Shown: one piece after another, positions 18,139 through 27,492 of the stretch
How positions within the stretch are numbered: the stretch's first letter is position 1
How the letters are laid out: each line of letters begins with the position of its first letter
The notes under the pieces: generated by a model
The model's database searches: none
What the model was told of the DNA's origin: nothing
The model's input: the letters and a program-made list of their open reading frames with translations, nothing else
NCBI RefSeq assembly: GCF_002102185.1
Contig: NZ_LQOW01000022.1
Span: forward strand, 1 to 60,559
Source: Mycobacterium fragae
Lineage (GTDB): Bacteria > Actinomycetota > Actinomycetes > Mycobacteriales > Mycobacteriaceae
Direction: 5' to 3'
DNA length: 60,559 nt
Program-made: the position numbers and the translations under genes

Positions 18139-19699
18139 CCCGGGTGGACTTGACGACCTGAGTGCGATGGAATTGCCACCGCTCGACGATCCGGAACCCG
18201 AGCTCGCCGGCGAATTGATACGCCGGTGCATGGCCCAACAGCGGCCCCGGCGATAATGCTGATCCGGCCTGATGGTCGGGAAGTGTCTTGTCGCGACTGG
18301 AAATTGTCCATACCGTGGTGCAGGCGTCGAGCCGATGCAGCACCAGCCACACCGCGACGTGGCCGTCCCACAGCCAGCCGCGATCCACTGCTCGGTCGCC
18401 ACGTTCGACGTCGACCAACGGCCGAAACGCCGCCGGCCGGGTGGCCAGCAGCGCGCGGATCGGGCCGGGCCTCCATCCCACGGTGTTGTCGACCAACAGG
18501 CAGTCGCCGCGTTTGGCGTGCGCGCTGATGAGGTCGGCCACCTGGCTGTAGTCCCAACTTTCTTTGGCGTACGTCGTGCGTTGGGAGAAAAGGTAATTCG
18601 GCGCCGCCGCCGCGGCGAACACGACGACCAGTGCGGCGACGGCCCAGCGCCTCTTCGCGACCGTGACGATGCACACCGCGAGCACCACAGCCATCGCCGG
18701 CGCGGTGAAGATCACGTAGCGCGGGTAGTACAGCGGCTCGCTGATCGCCGAGTAGATCAAGCTGATGGCGGTCGGCACCACCATCCACGCGGCGCAGACA
18801 ACCAACAGCGTGCGGGTGTCGCCGCCCGGTCCCGCTCGGCCGGCCAGCCGGCCCGCGATCGCGGCGACGATCACGGCGGCCGCCAGTAGCGCGAACGGGA
18901 CGCTGTTGTCGAAGTACTGGTGCAGCGTGACGTCGATGATGTTGTGCCAGTTGAGCGGTGAGATCCAGGCGACCTGAAAAACCTGGCCGTGCGCGAACAG
19001 CATGAACGGCGTCATGATCGCCACCGCCCCCGCGGAGGCGATCGCCCACCACAGCAGCACGGATTTGCGGCGGGCGATCACCGGCACAACCAACGCGTAT
19101 GCCGGCACCATCAGCGCAAGGCCGACATTCAGCAGTATCGAAATCATCAGGGCCACGGCGTAAAGCAGCCACAACCACCATCGGTTCCGCCGTATCGAGG
19201 CGATCAGCAGCACGGTCAGCCACACTCCGGCGGCGGCCGCGAAGGCATACGAGCGCGCTTCGATGCCGGCCCACGTCATCCGCGGCAGGATGGCGAAGAC
19301 AACGCCCGCGCATACCGCGACGGAACGGGGCGAGAACTGCTTGGTGAAGACCACGACACCCGCCGCGGCGAGCCCTACCGCCAACGCGCTCGGGACCCGC
19401 GACCAGAACTCGGTCGGCGGGAACACGGCAAACCAGCCGTGCATCAACAGGTAGTACAGGCCGTGTACGGCGTCGATATGGCTCAGCAGCCGCCACAGTT
19501 CGGTCAGCGAGCGGCTCGCTGACGCTGAGATGGTTGCTCCCTCGTCGAACCAGAGCGAAGGCCGGCTTGCCGCCGCGCCGCTGATCACGGCGGCCAGCAC
19601 GGTAACCGCCAGCGGGTCCATGAGCCCGCCCCGACGCCGCGGTGGCGTGCCGGCTGCGGCGACGGCGGCCCTGGGCTCGTCGATTGTCGAGGTAGCCAT
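17984..19699 (-). CDS. capA: Lipoarabinomannan mannose-capping mannosyltransferase CapA (Rv1635c-like)
   Basis: This 571-aa GT-C-type glycosyltransferase transfers the first mannose cap from polyprenyl-phosphomannose to the arabinan of lipoarabinomannan. Around ten transmembrane helices are visible. The catalytic-type acidic pair is in the first extracytoplasmic loop (FDEGATISASA), with HIDAVHGLYYLL following. The C-terminal periplasmic part ends in the conserved ERWQFHRTQVVKS near 18142, but the frame continues about 50 codons antisense to the neighbouring gene, so the stop may have been lost. ATG at 19699 is used; GTG at 19711 is also possible. M. tuberculosis CapA is about 556 aa. Confidence 0.85.
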   Translation of the reverse strand: MATSTIDEPRAAVAAAGTPPRRRGGLMDPLAVTVLAAVISGAAASRPSLWFDEGATISASASRSLTELWRLLSHIDAVHGLYYLLMHGWFAVFPPTEFWSRVPSALAVGLAAAGVVVFTKQFSPRSVAVCAGVVFAILPRMTWAGIEARSYAFAAAAGVWLTVLLIASIRRNRWWLWLLYAVALMISILLNVGLALMVPAYALVVPVIARRKSVLLWWAIASAGAVAIMTPFMLFAHGQVFQVAWISPLNWHNIIDVTLHQYFDNSVPFALLAAAVIVAAIAGRLAGRAGPGGDTRTLLVVCAAWMVVPTAISLIYSAISEPLYYPRYVIFTAPAMAVVLAVCIVTVAKRRWAVAALVVVFAAAAAPNYLFSQRTTYAKESWDYSQVADLISAHAKRGDCLLVDNTVGWRPGPIRALLATRPAAFRPLVDVERGDRAVDRGWLWDGHVAVWLVLHRLDACTTVWTISSRDKTLPDHQAGSALSPGPLLGHAPAYQFAGELGFRIVERWQFHRTQVVKSTRASGADRAAVQTPPQEKLQPLVQPHEPPGQNPSVHRPGLPAAPATADNPARR

Positions 19700-19999
19700 G
19701 ATGTGTGTCACTGTAAAGCCAGAATCGTGAACCTAATTACCAGTACAGGCGAAACTCAAACAGCTCCGCTGCTCGACACCGAACACGCCGGTGGGCCTGA
19801 TGCCGATAATGCTCTGGCGCCCAGAACCTTTCGTTCCCAACGGGCATCCATCACCGAGTGTGCGGGGCAATGGCTGCCGTTGCGCGAAGCGATGCTGTGG
19901 CGTTTGCCACCGCGTCGGCGTGTCGCGAATCCGACCATCTGCATGCGGCAACGCGTTACTGTCTTGGGTTGGCGTAGCAACCGACACCTGGGAGGGTAA
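19700..19999. other. Divergent intergenic region, capA / universal stress protein
   Basis: About 300 bp separate the capA and stress-protein starts, more if the GTG start is not used. The sequence shows no convincing gene, long repeat or riboswitch fold. It is less GC-rich near capA (CCTAATTACC) and has a clear GGGAGGG ribosome-binding site just before the stress-protein ATG. Both promoters must lie here but no -10/-35 pair is distinctive. Confidence 0.5.
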
Positions 20000-20443
20000 A
20001 TGAGCGCCTATCGGACCGTGGTGGTAGGAACCGACGGCTCGGACTCATCGCTGCGCGCGGTGGACCGGGCAGGCAACATCGCCGGGGCGGACGCCAAGCT
20101 GATCGTCGCGACGGCATACCTGCCCCAGCAGGAGGATCCGCGGGCCGCCGACGCCCTGAAGGAAGAAAGCTACAAGGTGACCGGCAGCGCCCCGATTTAC
20201 GCAATTCTGCAAGAGGCGAAGGAGCGGGCCCAGGCCGCCGGCGCCAAGAACGTCGAAGAGCGATCGATCGTCGGCGCCCCGGTCGACGCGCTAGTCAACC
20301 TCGCGGAGGAGGTTGACGCCGATCTGCTCGTCGTCGGAAACGTCGGCCTGAGCACGATCGCGGGCCGGCTGCTGGGATCGGTGCCGGCCAACGTCTCACG
20401 CCGGGCCAAGGTCGACGTATTGATCGTGCACACCACGCCGTGA
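20000..20443 (+). CDS. Universal stress protein (Rv1636/TB15.3-like)
   Basis: This 147-aa single-domain UspA protein starts MSAYRTVVVGTDGSDSS, in which VGTDGS binds the nucleotide. The C-terminal GxxG-x9-GS(V/A) element is VGNVGLSTIAGRLLGSVPANVSRRA. The M. tuberculosis orthologue is an abundant cytosolic protein that binds cAMP better than ATP and may buffer cAMP; a cAMP-producing cyclase lies elsewhere in this window. GGGAGGG (about 7 nt upstream) fixes the ATG. It faces the convergent MBL gene with a 16-nt gap. Confidence 0.93.
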   Translation: MSAYRTVVVGTDGSDSSLRAVDRAGNIAGADAKLIVATAYLPQQEDPRAADALKEESYKVTGSAPIYAILQEAKERAQAAGAKNVEERSIVGAPVDALVNLAEEVDADLLVVGNVGLSTIAGRLLGSVPANVSRRAKVDVLIVHTTP

Positions 20444-20459
20444 GTCGCGGAGGGCCGGC

Positions 20460-21137
20460 TCACCAGCCGCGCTCGCGCCACTCGCCGAGACTGGGACGCT
20501 CGACGCCCAGTGTGGTGTCATCGCCGTGGCCCGGATAGACGACGGTGGAGTCTGCGTACACGTCGAACACCCGGGTTGTGACGTCCTTGAGCAGCTGGGT
20601 GAAGTCACCGGGCTTCCACGTCTTGCCGACACCGCCCGGAAACAGGCAGTCACCGGTGAACAACTGGGTGGTCCCACCCGTGGCAGGTCCGTCCAGCGCC
20701 AGCGCGATCGAACCCGGCGTGTGGCCGCGCAAATGGATGACGTCGAATGTCAGCTCGCCGATCTGCACCGTGTCGCCGCCCGCCAGCAAGCGGTCCGGCT
20801 TGAGGGGCAGTTCGTCGGCGTCGATCTTGTGCGCGGCGGTCGGCGCGCCGGTGGCCTCCGCCAAGTCTTTCAGCGCCTGCCAGTGATCGAAGTGCTTATG
20901 GCTGGTGACGATCAGCGACACCTTCGGCGCGTGGCTCCGCACCAGGTCGATGAGGACGTCCGCGTCGTTGGCGGCGTCGATCAGCAGTGTTTCGCCCGTC
21001 GCGGAACACGTGATCAGGTAGGCGTTGTTGTCCATGGGGCCCACCGACGCCTTGAGGATCGTCGCGCCCGGCAGCGTGCGCCGCGCTGCGGTACCCGGTT
21101 CGACGTGCCCGGTGTAGTTGTCGGATACGACGGCCAT
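20460..21137 (-). CDS. MBL-fold hydrolase, glyoxalase II-like (Rv1637c-like)
   Basis: This 225-aa metallo-beta-lactamase fold protein has the metal-binding motif TSHKHFDHW (HxHxDH), HLRGHTPGS, FTGDCLF and VYPGHGDDTTLG. The set fits glyoxalase II/persulfide-dioxygenase-like hydrolases acting on thioesters; the substrate here is unknown. ATG at 21137 (MAVVSDNYTGHVEPGTA) fits the family start, with no conserved sequence upstream. It is divergent from uvrA; their start codons are 81 nt apart, around the uvrA damage promoter. Confidence 0.9.
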   Translation of the reverse strand: MAVVSDNYTGHVEPGTAARRTLPGATILKASVGPMDNNAYLITCSATGETLLIDAANDADVLIDLVRSHAPKVSLIVTSHKHFDHWQALKDLAEATGAPTAAHKIDADELPLKPDRLLAGGDTVQIGELTFDVIHLRGHTPGSIALALDGPATGGTTQLFTGDCLFPGGVGKTWKPGDFTQLLKDVTTRVFDVYADSTVVYPGHGDDTTLGVERPSLGEWRERGW

Positions 21138-21165
21138 AGCGGTCAGGTTACTGGTCGCCGAAGGC

Positions 21166-21188
21166 TTGTCGGTATGGGCACATAGCAT
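21166..21188 (+). promoter_or_regulatory. RecA-NDp/PafBC-type DNA-damage promoter of uvrA
   Basis: TTGTCGGTA (21166-21174), 8 bp, then TAGCAT (21183-21188) match TTGTCRGTG-N8-TAnnnT except for the last base of the first block. Transcription would begin near 21195, leaving about 24 nt before GTG at 21219. The spacing is identical to that at uvrB. Confidence 0.8.
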
Positions 21189-21218
21189 GGGAATGAGCTT
21201 CGTCTGGAAAGGGCTTGA

Positions 21219-24134
21219 GTGGCCGACCGCCTGATCGTCAAGGGTGCGCGTGAGCACAACCTGCGCAGTGTCGATCTTGATTTGCCACGCGACGCGTTGA
21301 TCGTCTTCACCGGGCTGTCCGGCTCGGGCAAGTCTTCGCTGGCGTTCGACACCATCTTCGCCGAGGGCCAGCGGCGCTACGTGGAGTCGCTGTCCGCCTA
21401 CGCCCGCCAGTTCCTGGGGCAGATGGACAAGCCCGACGTCGACTTCATCGAGGGGCTGTCGCCGGCGGTGTCCATCGACCAGAAGTCGACCAACCGCAAT
21501 CCGCGATCGACGGTCGGGACCATCACCGAGGTCTACGACTACCTGCGGCTGCTGTACGCCCGCGCCGGCACCCCGCACTGCCCGGTGTGCGGGCACCGGA
21601 TCGCGCGCCAGACGCCGCAGCAGATCGTCGATCAGGTGCTGGCGATGCCGGAAGGCACGCGATTTCAGGTGCTCGCGCCCGTCGTCCGTACTCGCAAGGG
21701 TGAGTTCGCCGACCTGTTCGAGAAGCTCAACGCCCAGGGATACAGCCGGGTGCGGGTCGACGGCGTGGTGCATCCGCTGACCGGCCCGCCCAAGCTGAAA
21801 AAGCAGGAGAAGCACGACATCGAGGTGGTGGTTGACCGCCTTACCGTCAAGGCCACCGCCAAGCAGCGCCTCACCGACTCGGTGGAGACAGCGCTGAACC
21901 TGGCCGACGGCATCGTCGTGCTGGAATTCGTCGACCACGAACACGACGCGCACAACCGAGAGCAGCGGTTCTCCGAGAAGCTGGCCTGCCCCAATGGGCA
22001 CTCGCTGGGCGTCGACGACCTGGAGCCCCGGTCGTTCTCGTTCAACTCGCCCTACGGCGCCTGCCCGGAGTGCGTCGGTCTGGGCATCCGCAAGGAGGTC
22101 GACCCCGATCTGGTGGTGCCCGACCCGGATCGCACCTTGGCGCAGGGCGCTGTCGCGCCATGGTCGATGGGCCACACCGCGGACTACTTCACCAGGATGA
22201 TGGCCAGCCTCGGTGAGGCGATGGGCTTCGACGTCAACACCCCCTGGCGCAAGCTACCGGCCAAGGCGCGCAAGGCGATTCTGGAGGGCTGTGACGAGCA
22301 GGTGCACGTCCGCTATCGCAACCGGTACGGCCGCACCCGGTCCTACTACGCCGATTTCGAAGGCGTGCTGGCGTTTCTGCAGCGCAAGATGGACCAGACC
22401 GAATCCGAGCAGATGAAGGAGCGCTACGAGGGTTTCATGCGCGACGTGCCCTGCCCGGTGTGCGAGGGCACGAGGCTGAAGCCGGAAATCCTGGCGGTGA
22501 CGTTGGCTGGGGACTTTGGGGGTGAGCGCGCCCAGAAGTCCATCGCCGAGGTGTGCGAGCTGTCCATTTCCGAATGCGCCGAGTTTTTGGGCGCGCTCAC
22601 CTTGGGCACCCGCGAACAGGCGATCGCCGGACAGGTGCTCAAGGAAATACAGTCGCGGCTGGGCTTTCTGCTTGACGTCGGCCTGGAGTATCTGTCCCTG
22701 TCCCGTGCGGCGGCGACGTTGTCCGGCGGTGAGGCGCAACGCATCCGGCTGGCCACCCAGATCGGCTCCGGCCTGGTGGGCGTGCTGTATGTGCTCGACG
22801 AGCCGTCGATCGGGCTGCACCAGCGAGACAATCGCCGCCTCATCGAAACCCTCACCCGGCTAAGGGATTTGGGTAACACACTGATCGTCGTCGAGCATGA
22901 TCTGGACACCATCGCGCACGCCGACTGGATCGTCGACATCGGTCCGGGGGCCGGCGAGCATGGCGGCAGCATCGTGCACAGCGGGCCCTACGATGAGTTG
23001 CTGCGCAACAAGGACTCGATCACCGGCGCCTATCTGTCGGGCAAGGAAAGCATTGAGACCCCGGCCATCCGACGTCCGGTCGACCGGCGGCGTCGACTTA
23101 CGGTGGTCAACGCACACGAGCACAACCTGCGCGGGATCGACGTGTCGTTTCCGCTCGGCGTCCTGACATCGGTGACCGGCGTGTCCGGCTCCGGCAAGTC
23201 GACGTTGGTCAACGACATCCTGGCCGCGGTGTTGGCGAACAGGCTGAACAACGCCCGGCAAGTCCCGGGCCGGCACACCCGGGTCACCGGGCTCGACTAC
23301 GTGGACAAGCTGGTCCGGGTGGACCAGTCACCGATCGGTCGCACGCCGCGGTCCAACCCGGCGACCTACACCGGGGTGTTCGACAAGATCCGCACTCTGT
23401 TCGCGGCGACGACCGAGGCCAAAGTGCGCGGCTATCAGCCGGGCCGATTCTCGTTCAATGTCAAGGGCGGTCGCTGCGAGGCATGCACGGGCGACGGCAC
23501 GATCAAGATCGAGATGAACTTCCTGCCCGACGTGTATGTGCCCTGCGAGGTATGTCACGGCGCCCGCTACAACCGCGAGACGCTCGAGGTGCATTACAAG
23601 GGCAAGACCATCGCCGAAGTGTTGGACATGTCGATCGAGGAGGCCGCCTCGTTCTTCGAGCCGATCACCGGGATACACCGCTATCTGCAGACCCTGGTCG
23701 ATGTCGGGCTCGGCTACGTGCGGCTCGGCCAGCCCGCGCCGACTCTGTCCGGTGGTGAGGCACAACGGGTGAAGCTGGCATCCGAGCTGCAGAAGCGCTC
23801 CACCGGGCGCACCGTCTACATCCTCGACGAGCCGACCACCGGTTTGCACTTCGACGACATCCGCAAGCTGCTCAATGTCCTCAATGGCCTTGTCGACAAG
23901 GGCAATACAGTGATCGTCATCGAGCACAACCTGGACGTGATCAAGACGTCGGACTGGATCATCGACATGGGCCCCGAGGGCGGCGCCGAAGGCGGGACGA
24001 TCGTCGCCGAGGGCACGCCGGAGGACATCGCAAATGTGCCGGAGAGCTACACCGGCAAGTTCCTCGCCGACACGCTCGGAGTGCCCACGGTTCCGTCGAA
24101 ACGGTCCAGCGGACGCCGGCGGGTCAGCGCGTAG
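21219..24134 (+). CDS. uvrA: Excinuclease ABC subunit A
   Basis: This 971-aa dimeric ATPase detects bulky DNA lesions. Two ABC modules are present: Walker [11 protein letters not shown] near residue 35 and [10 protein letters not shown] near residue 650, signature LSGGEAQRI and LSGGEAQRV. There are three zinc-binding cysteine clusters: CPVC near residue 122, with its CPNG and CPEC partners near 255-285, CPVC near 410, and CEAC/CEVC near 755-780. GTG at 21219 gives the mycobacterial N-terminus [15 protein letters not shown]. The first H-loop reads VVEHDLDTI instead of the usual VVEHDEDTI. The gene has a damage-inducible promoter. Confidence 0.98.
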   Translation: MADRLIVKGAREHNLRSVDLDLPRDALIVFTGLSGSGKSSLAFDTIFAEGQRRYVESLSAYARQFLGQMDKPDVDFIEGLSPAVSIDQKSTNRNPRSTVGTITEVYDYLRLLYARAGTPHCPVCGHRIARQTPQQIVDQVLAMPEGTRFQVLAPVVRTRKGEFADLFEKLNAQGYSRVRVDGVVHPLTGPPKLKKQEKHDIEVVVDRLTVKATAKQRLTDSVETALNLADGIVVLEFVDHEHDAHNREQRFSEKLACPNGHSLGVDDLEPRSFSFNSPYGACPECVGLGIRKEVDPDLVVPDPDRTLAQGAVAPWSMGHTADYFTRMMASLGEAMGFDVNTPWRKLPAKARKAILEGCDEQVHVRYRNRYGRTRSYYADFEGVLAFLQRKMDQTESEQMKERYEGFMRDVPCPVCEGTRLKPEILAVTLAGDFGGERAQKSIAEVCELSISECAEFLGALTLGTREQAIAGQVLKEIQSRLGFLLDVGLEYLSLSRAAATLSGGEAQRIRLATQIGSGLVGVLYVLDEPSIGLHQRDNRRLIETLTRLRDLGNTLIVVEHDLDTIAHADWIVDIGPGAGEHGGSIVHSGPYDELLRNKDSITGAYLSGKESIETPAIRRPVDRRRRLTVVNAHEHNLRGIDVSFPLGVLTSVTGVSGSGKSTLVNDILAAVLANRLNNARQVPGRHTRVTGLDYVDKLVRVDQSPIGRTPRSNPATYTGVFDKIRTLFAATTEAKVRGYQPGRFSFNVKGGRCEACTGDGTIKIEMNFLPDVYVPCEVCHGARYNRETLEVHYKGKTIAEVLDMSIEEAASFFEPITGIHRYLQTLVDVGLGYVRLGQPAPTLSGGEAQRVKLASELQKRSTGRTVYILDEPTTGLHFDDIRKLLNVLNGLVDKGNTVIVIEHNLDVIKTSDWIIDMGPEGGAEGGTIVAEGTPEDIANVPESYTGKFLADTLGVPTVPSKRSSGRRRVSA

Positions 24135-24154
24135 CCTCTTATCGCGCTGACTGC

Positions 24155-25324
24155 TTAGCGCGCGGCCTTCGAGAGCGGCGACGGGAACCGCGGGCTGATC
24201 CGTACCCCGTCCAGCCAGCCGGTGAGGTCGTCGGCCCGGCGCTGCAACGCTCGTCGAGCGTCACGGCCGGGGTCCTCCAGCAGCTGCAGCTGCACGCGAG
24301 CGTCGGCGTCCTGATACCAGCCGCCCACCACGCGGCCGTTCCACCACGCGGTGGGGCCGGCGTTGCCGGTGCGGTCGAACAACTGGTCGCGGTGTTCACC
24401 GAGATACCAGTCGCGTTGGTACCAGCCCATGGTGGTGGCGTCGAGCCCGGGCAGCAGCGCGACCCATTGCGGCACATCCCCCTCGGGCTCCAGGTCATCG
24501 GGCAACGCGTAGCCGGGACTGCCATGTAAGTCGACTTCCACCGCGTCGATGTCGGAGAGAGCGTTGCGTGCCGCAGTCAAGGTGGTGTCGATCCACCACT
24601 TGACGTCCTCGGCGGTGGCGGGCCCGAACGTGCGCAGCCATCGCCGGGTCAGCTCGGCGCGGGCGGCGTGCGCGGGCATCGGCTCGGCCCGGTCGGTCAG
24701 CCACTTGTCGACGGTGGCCCAACGGGGTCGCGACGTGGTCCACGGCCCGTCATTGGGTCCGCGCACAATATCGCCGCGAGCCGAGAGCACCGTAAGCACG
24801 CGTGGCGCGAGCGGAACCGTGCCGCCCCAAGGCTTTCCCGGCGCCGGATCGTAGGTTGCGGACAACTCGGGCAGTTCGGCCCGCAACTCGGTGCTGCTGG
24901 CGACACCGTGTTCGGCCAGGCGACCCAGCACCGCCGCGCAAGCCTGGTCCAGCCAACGCTCGCCGTCTGCGGCGGCCCCCGCCTTTCGCACGTCGGCGAT
25001 CAGCCGGCGGCGTTCGTTGTCCGCAACCCGGTCACTTGCCGCCGGCTGAATCATCGCCAGGTCATCGGCGTTAATCAGCCACAGGGTCCGCCGCATCGCC
25101 AGATGCCGGACCATAGAACGCTTCTGGTATAACTCGTCGTCCAAGTCGGCAGTTACAAAACCCGACATGCGCGCCCACAGCGACAGGTACGGCGTCGCTG
25201 GATCAGTGGCATGTAGACCAACCAGTGCGGTAGTGATCGACGCTATCGAGTCCGACTCGCCATCCGACAGAAAATGCCTGTGCGCCAAGCGGGTCCGTCG
25301 CTCAGCGACGCTAAACGTTCGCAC
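24155..25324 (-). CDS. AlkZ-like winged-helix protein (HTH_42 family)
   Basis: This 389-aa protein belongs to the AlkZ/YcaQ-like superfamily (HTH_42) of interstrand-crosslink and alkylpurine glycosylases. Features include LVGLHATDPATPYLSLWARM (residues about 35-54), MRRTLWLI, a winged-helix core with PWGGTVPLAPRVL, and a DNA-binding beta-strand region WWIDTT. The GLQxQ-type catalytic motif of characterised members is replaced by LHATDP, so glycosylase activity is uncertain. It starts with GTG 3 nt after the preceding gene's stop and is the last gene of a four-gene minus-strand operon. A function in DNA repair is family-based inference. Confidence 0.8.
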   Translation of the reverse strand: MRTFSVAERRTRLAHRHFLSDGESDSIASITTALVGLHATDPATPYLSLWARMSGFVTADLDDELYQKRSMVRHLAMRRTLWLINADDLAMIQPAASDRVADNERRRLIADVRKAGAAADGERWLDQACAAVLGRLAEHGVASSTELRAELPELSATYDPAPGKPWGGTVPLAPRVLTVLSARGDIVRGPNDGPWTTSRPRWATVDKWLTDRAEPMPAHAARAELTRRWLRTFGPATAEDVKWWIDTTLTAARNALSDIDAVEVDLHGSPGYALPDDLEPEGDVPQWVALLPGLDATTMGWYQRDWYLGEHRDQLFDRTGNAGPTAWWNGRVVGGWYQDADARVQLQLLEDPGRDARRALQRRADDLTGWLDGVRISPRFPSPLSKAAR

Positions 25325-25327
25325 CGC

Positions 25328-25558
25328 TCAATCGGAATCCTCGTGCATTGATTTGCGGATTTCGGCCAGGCGGTCGGCGGCCGCTTGCTGCTGTGCCTGA
25401 TATTGCTCCTCGACGCTGCGGCCCTCCGCGGTCTCCGCATCTAATTCCGCGGCGCCCAACGACGTTCCGTACCGCGTCTCGATCTTCTCGCGGACCGATT
25501 CGAACGTCGGCACGCCCGAACTGTCGTATCCGGGGTCGGGGTCTGGTTCGTCGGGCAC
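25328..25558 (-). CDS. Small acidic hypothetical protein
   Basis: This 76-aa acidic protein has a proline/aspartate-rich start (MPDEPDPDPGYDSSG) and a helical, glutamine-rich C-terminal half (EEQYQAQQQAAADRLAEIRKS) that may form a coiled coil. I do not recognise a family. It is preserved between the DUF6653 gene and the AlkZ-like gene with gaps of 9 and 3 nt, consistent with one transcript. Confidence 0.65.
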   Translation of the reverse strand: MPDEPDPDPGYDSSGVPTFESVREKIETRYGTSLGAAELDAETAEGRSVEEQYQAQQQAAADRLAEIRKSMHEDSD

Positions 25559-25567
25559 GGCTCCACG

Positions 25568-25984
25568 TTACCGGTGGCGGTCCAGGTAGCGCGCCATTTG
25601 CTCCCAGTACACCAGCGTCAGCGCCATCTGCGCCGCGGTCGCGGCGGCCGCTGGTACCAGGCGGTGCCGTCGCGCCGCGACGATCGCGATCACGGCGGCA
25701 GCCGAGGTCACTGCGGTCAACGCCGCCGCGGCGTCCTTCGGTCTGCGGGTGATCCACAGTTCTTCGCCGAGCATCGCCCGGGTCGCCCAACTGTGCTCAT
25801 CGGTGACCTTCGGGAAGATGATCGGGTTGACCGCCAGCCACGCGCCGACCAAGACCGCATGGCTCGGTCGCCGCGTCCACACGGGCACCAACACCAGCGG
25901 TGTACTCGCCCAGCGCGTCCACGCGCTCCACGGGTTGGCGTGGCGAGCGAATATCGCGCGGCGAACGCGTGCCAGCAGTGACAT
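25568..25984 (-). CDS. DUF6653-like membrane protein
   Basis: This 138-aa protein has two or three hydrophobic helices (near residues 25-50 and 80-125) and a cytoplasmic WTRWASTP motif. ALVLVPVW and PIIFPKVTDEHSWATRAMLGEELWI are distinctive for the DUF6653 group, whose function is unknown. The ATG at 25984 is 7 nt after the preceding gene's stop. The longer open frame upstream overlaps the esterase gene and is not protein-like. Confidence 0.7.
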   Translation of the reverse strand: MSLLARVRRAIFARHANPWSAWTRWASTPLVLVPVWTRRPSHAVLVGAWLAVNPIIFPKVTDEHSWATRAMLGEELWITRRPKDAAAALTAVTSAAAVIAIVAARRHRLVPAAAATAAQMALTLVYWEQMARYLDRHR

Positions 25985-25991
25985 GGAGGGG

Positions 25992-27431
25992 TTACGCGCG
26001 CGGAGGGGAGGCGTTCGGTAATAGAATCCGGGGTACGCCCGGCGTGCCCAGCCGGCCGGCCAGCCAGGGCAGTGCAGCCGTGAAGGCCTTACTCGCAAAC
26101 GGCCAATCGTGTCTGCCGGGCTGGGCGACGATCGCGCAGTCGATGCCGTTGGCGCGGCCGAGGTGGCACAACGACTCAGCGGCGGCGGTCTGCTCGTTGC
26201 GCGCAGTGGTCTGCTGGCCGTTGGTTGTTGCCCCGCCGGTCTCGGCCACCGGGGTGCTGCGATGCCGTGGCGGCAGGTTGTCGGAAGAAATATCGAACCA
26301 ACCCGAAACCCCGGAATAGCGGCCGTGTTTGGTGATCACCGTGGTTGGGTCGAACGCGGCCCACGCTTTGGCGTCGCCGCCGAACAGCCGGGCGATGGTC
26401 TGCGCCTTGGTCCCGGTGTCGGGGCCGAAGTCGCCGGCGATGTCGACGAATGAGCTGAACAACTCCGGGTGCATGACGGTGAGATCCAGCGCGCACGTTC
26501 CGCCCATGGACCAGCCGACGATACCCCAGTTCGACGGCTTAGCACTGACCCCGAAATGCGAAACCATATACGGAACGACGTCTTTGGTCAGATGGTCGGC
26601 CGCATTGCCGCGTGTTCCGTTGACGCATTCGGTGTCGTTGTTGAACGCTCCGCCGGAATCCACGAACACGAACACCGGGGCGTTGCCGCCATGCGCGATC
26701 GTGAAGTCGTCGATCGTCGTCACGGCATTGCCGGCCCGCAGCCAATCGGCGGGTGTGTTGAACTCGCCGCCGATCATCATCACGGTCGGCAGCTGCGGCG
26801 GTGCTGGTCCTGGATGGGCAAACCATGCCGGCGGCAGGTAGACCAGTTCACCGCGATGCTTGAAGTGCGACGCGTTGTCGGGGATCCTCACCGCCAGCAC
26901 GCTGCCCCGGTGCGGCCGAATCCCCTTGGCGGCCATGGCGTTGACACTGGCCGGGTCGGTTTCGTCGGGCAGCGGCCCGGCGGTGAGCTGGTTCCACGCG
27001 GTTTGCACGGTGGGGAAATAGCCGACCCACATGTTGAGCGCGAGCGCCGAACTGAGCAGACACAGCGGCACCGCCAACACCGATGCGGCGCGCCGCCACC
27101 AGCGTGCGCTGGGCCAGCCCAGGACCAGGATCGCTACGGCGGCACCGCTAAAGGCGATCCAGCACCACAGCAGCCACGGCGCCGGGTCGTCGGCCAGGCC
27201 GTCGATGGTGATGAACCAGTGCGCCCACGCGGCCACCGCCACCCCGACGCCCGCCGCCACCGGCAACCAGACCAGACGCCAACGGCGCGATCGCCACCCG
27301 ATCGCCAGCAGCAGCACCGACGCGGTGACGGCCTGGATCGTGCTGGGGACCCAGCCGTGCATCAGCGACGTATGGTGTCCGCTCAGCAGGGGCGCGGCGA
27401 CGATCACCGTTGAATCTGTCACAGAATCCAT
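25992..27431 (-). CDS. Membrane-anchored esterase-D-like hydrolase (Rv1639c-like)
   Basis: This 479-aa protein has an N-terminal membrane part (about four helices in residues 1-170) and a C-terminal alpha/beta-hydrolase of the antigen-85/esterase D type (about residues 190-475). The nucleophile elbow is GWSMGGTCALD, the oxyanion-like region is MIGGEFNTPADW, and a late GRHDWPF supplies the histidine. The active site would face the periplasm. Likely role is an acyl ester hydrolase or transferase of the cell envelope, which is inferred. It is the first gene of a four-gene minus-strand operon leading to the AlkZ-like gene. Confidence 0.85.
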   Translation of the reverse strand: MDSVTDSTVIVAAPLLSGHHTSLMHGWVPSTIQAVTASVLLLAIGWRSRRWRLVWLPVAAGVGVAVAAWAHWFITIDGLADDPAPWLLWCWIAFSGAAVAILVLGWPSARWWRRAASVLAVPLCLLSSALALNMWVGYFPTVQTAWNQLTAGPLPDETDPASVNAMAAKGIRPHRGSVLAVRIPDNASHFKHRGELVYLPPAWFAHPGPAPPQLPTVMMIGGEFNTPADWLRAGNAVTTIDDFTIAHGGNAPVFVFVDSGGAFNNDTECVNGTRGNAADHLTKDVVPYMVSHFGVSAKPSNWGIVGWSMGGTCALDLTVMHPELFSSFVDIAGDFGPDTGTKAQTIARLFGGDAKAWAAFDPTTVITKHGRYSGVSGWFDISSDNLPPRHRSTPVAETGGATTNGQQTTARNEQTAAAESLCHLGRANGIDCAIVAQPGRHDWPFASKAFTAALPWLAGRLGTPGVPRILLPNASPPRA

Positions 27432-27492
27432 TGTGACTCATCCTGACCGACGTTTCTGGTTGCTGTCTGCAAAACGCGGCAGGTACACGCGG

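Noticed and set aside
19700..19999. Riboswitch or small RNA in the capA-stress protein gap
   Set aside because: I could not draw a convincing conserved fold; nothing beyond a ribosome-binding site is supported.
20460..22175. 571-aa minus-strand reading frame joining the MBL hydrolase with sequence antisense to uvrA
   Set aside because: Only the part after ATG 21137 is protein-like; the rest is antisense to uvrA and its promoter.
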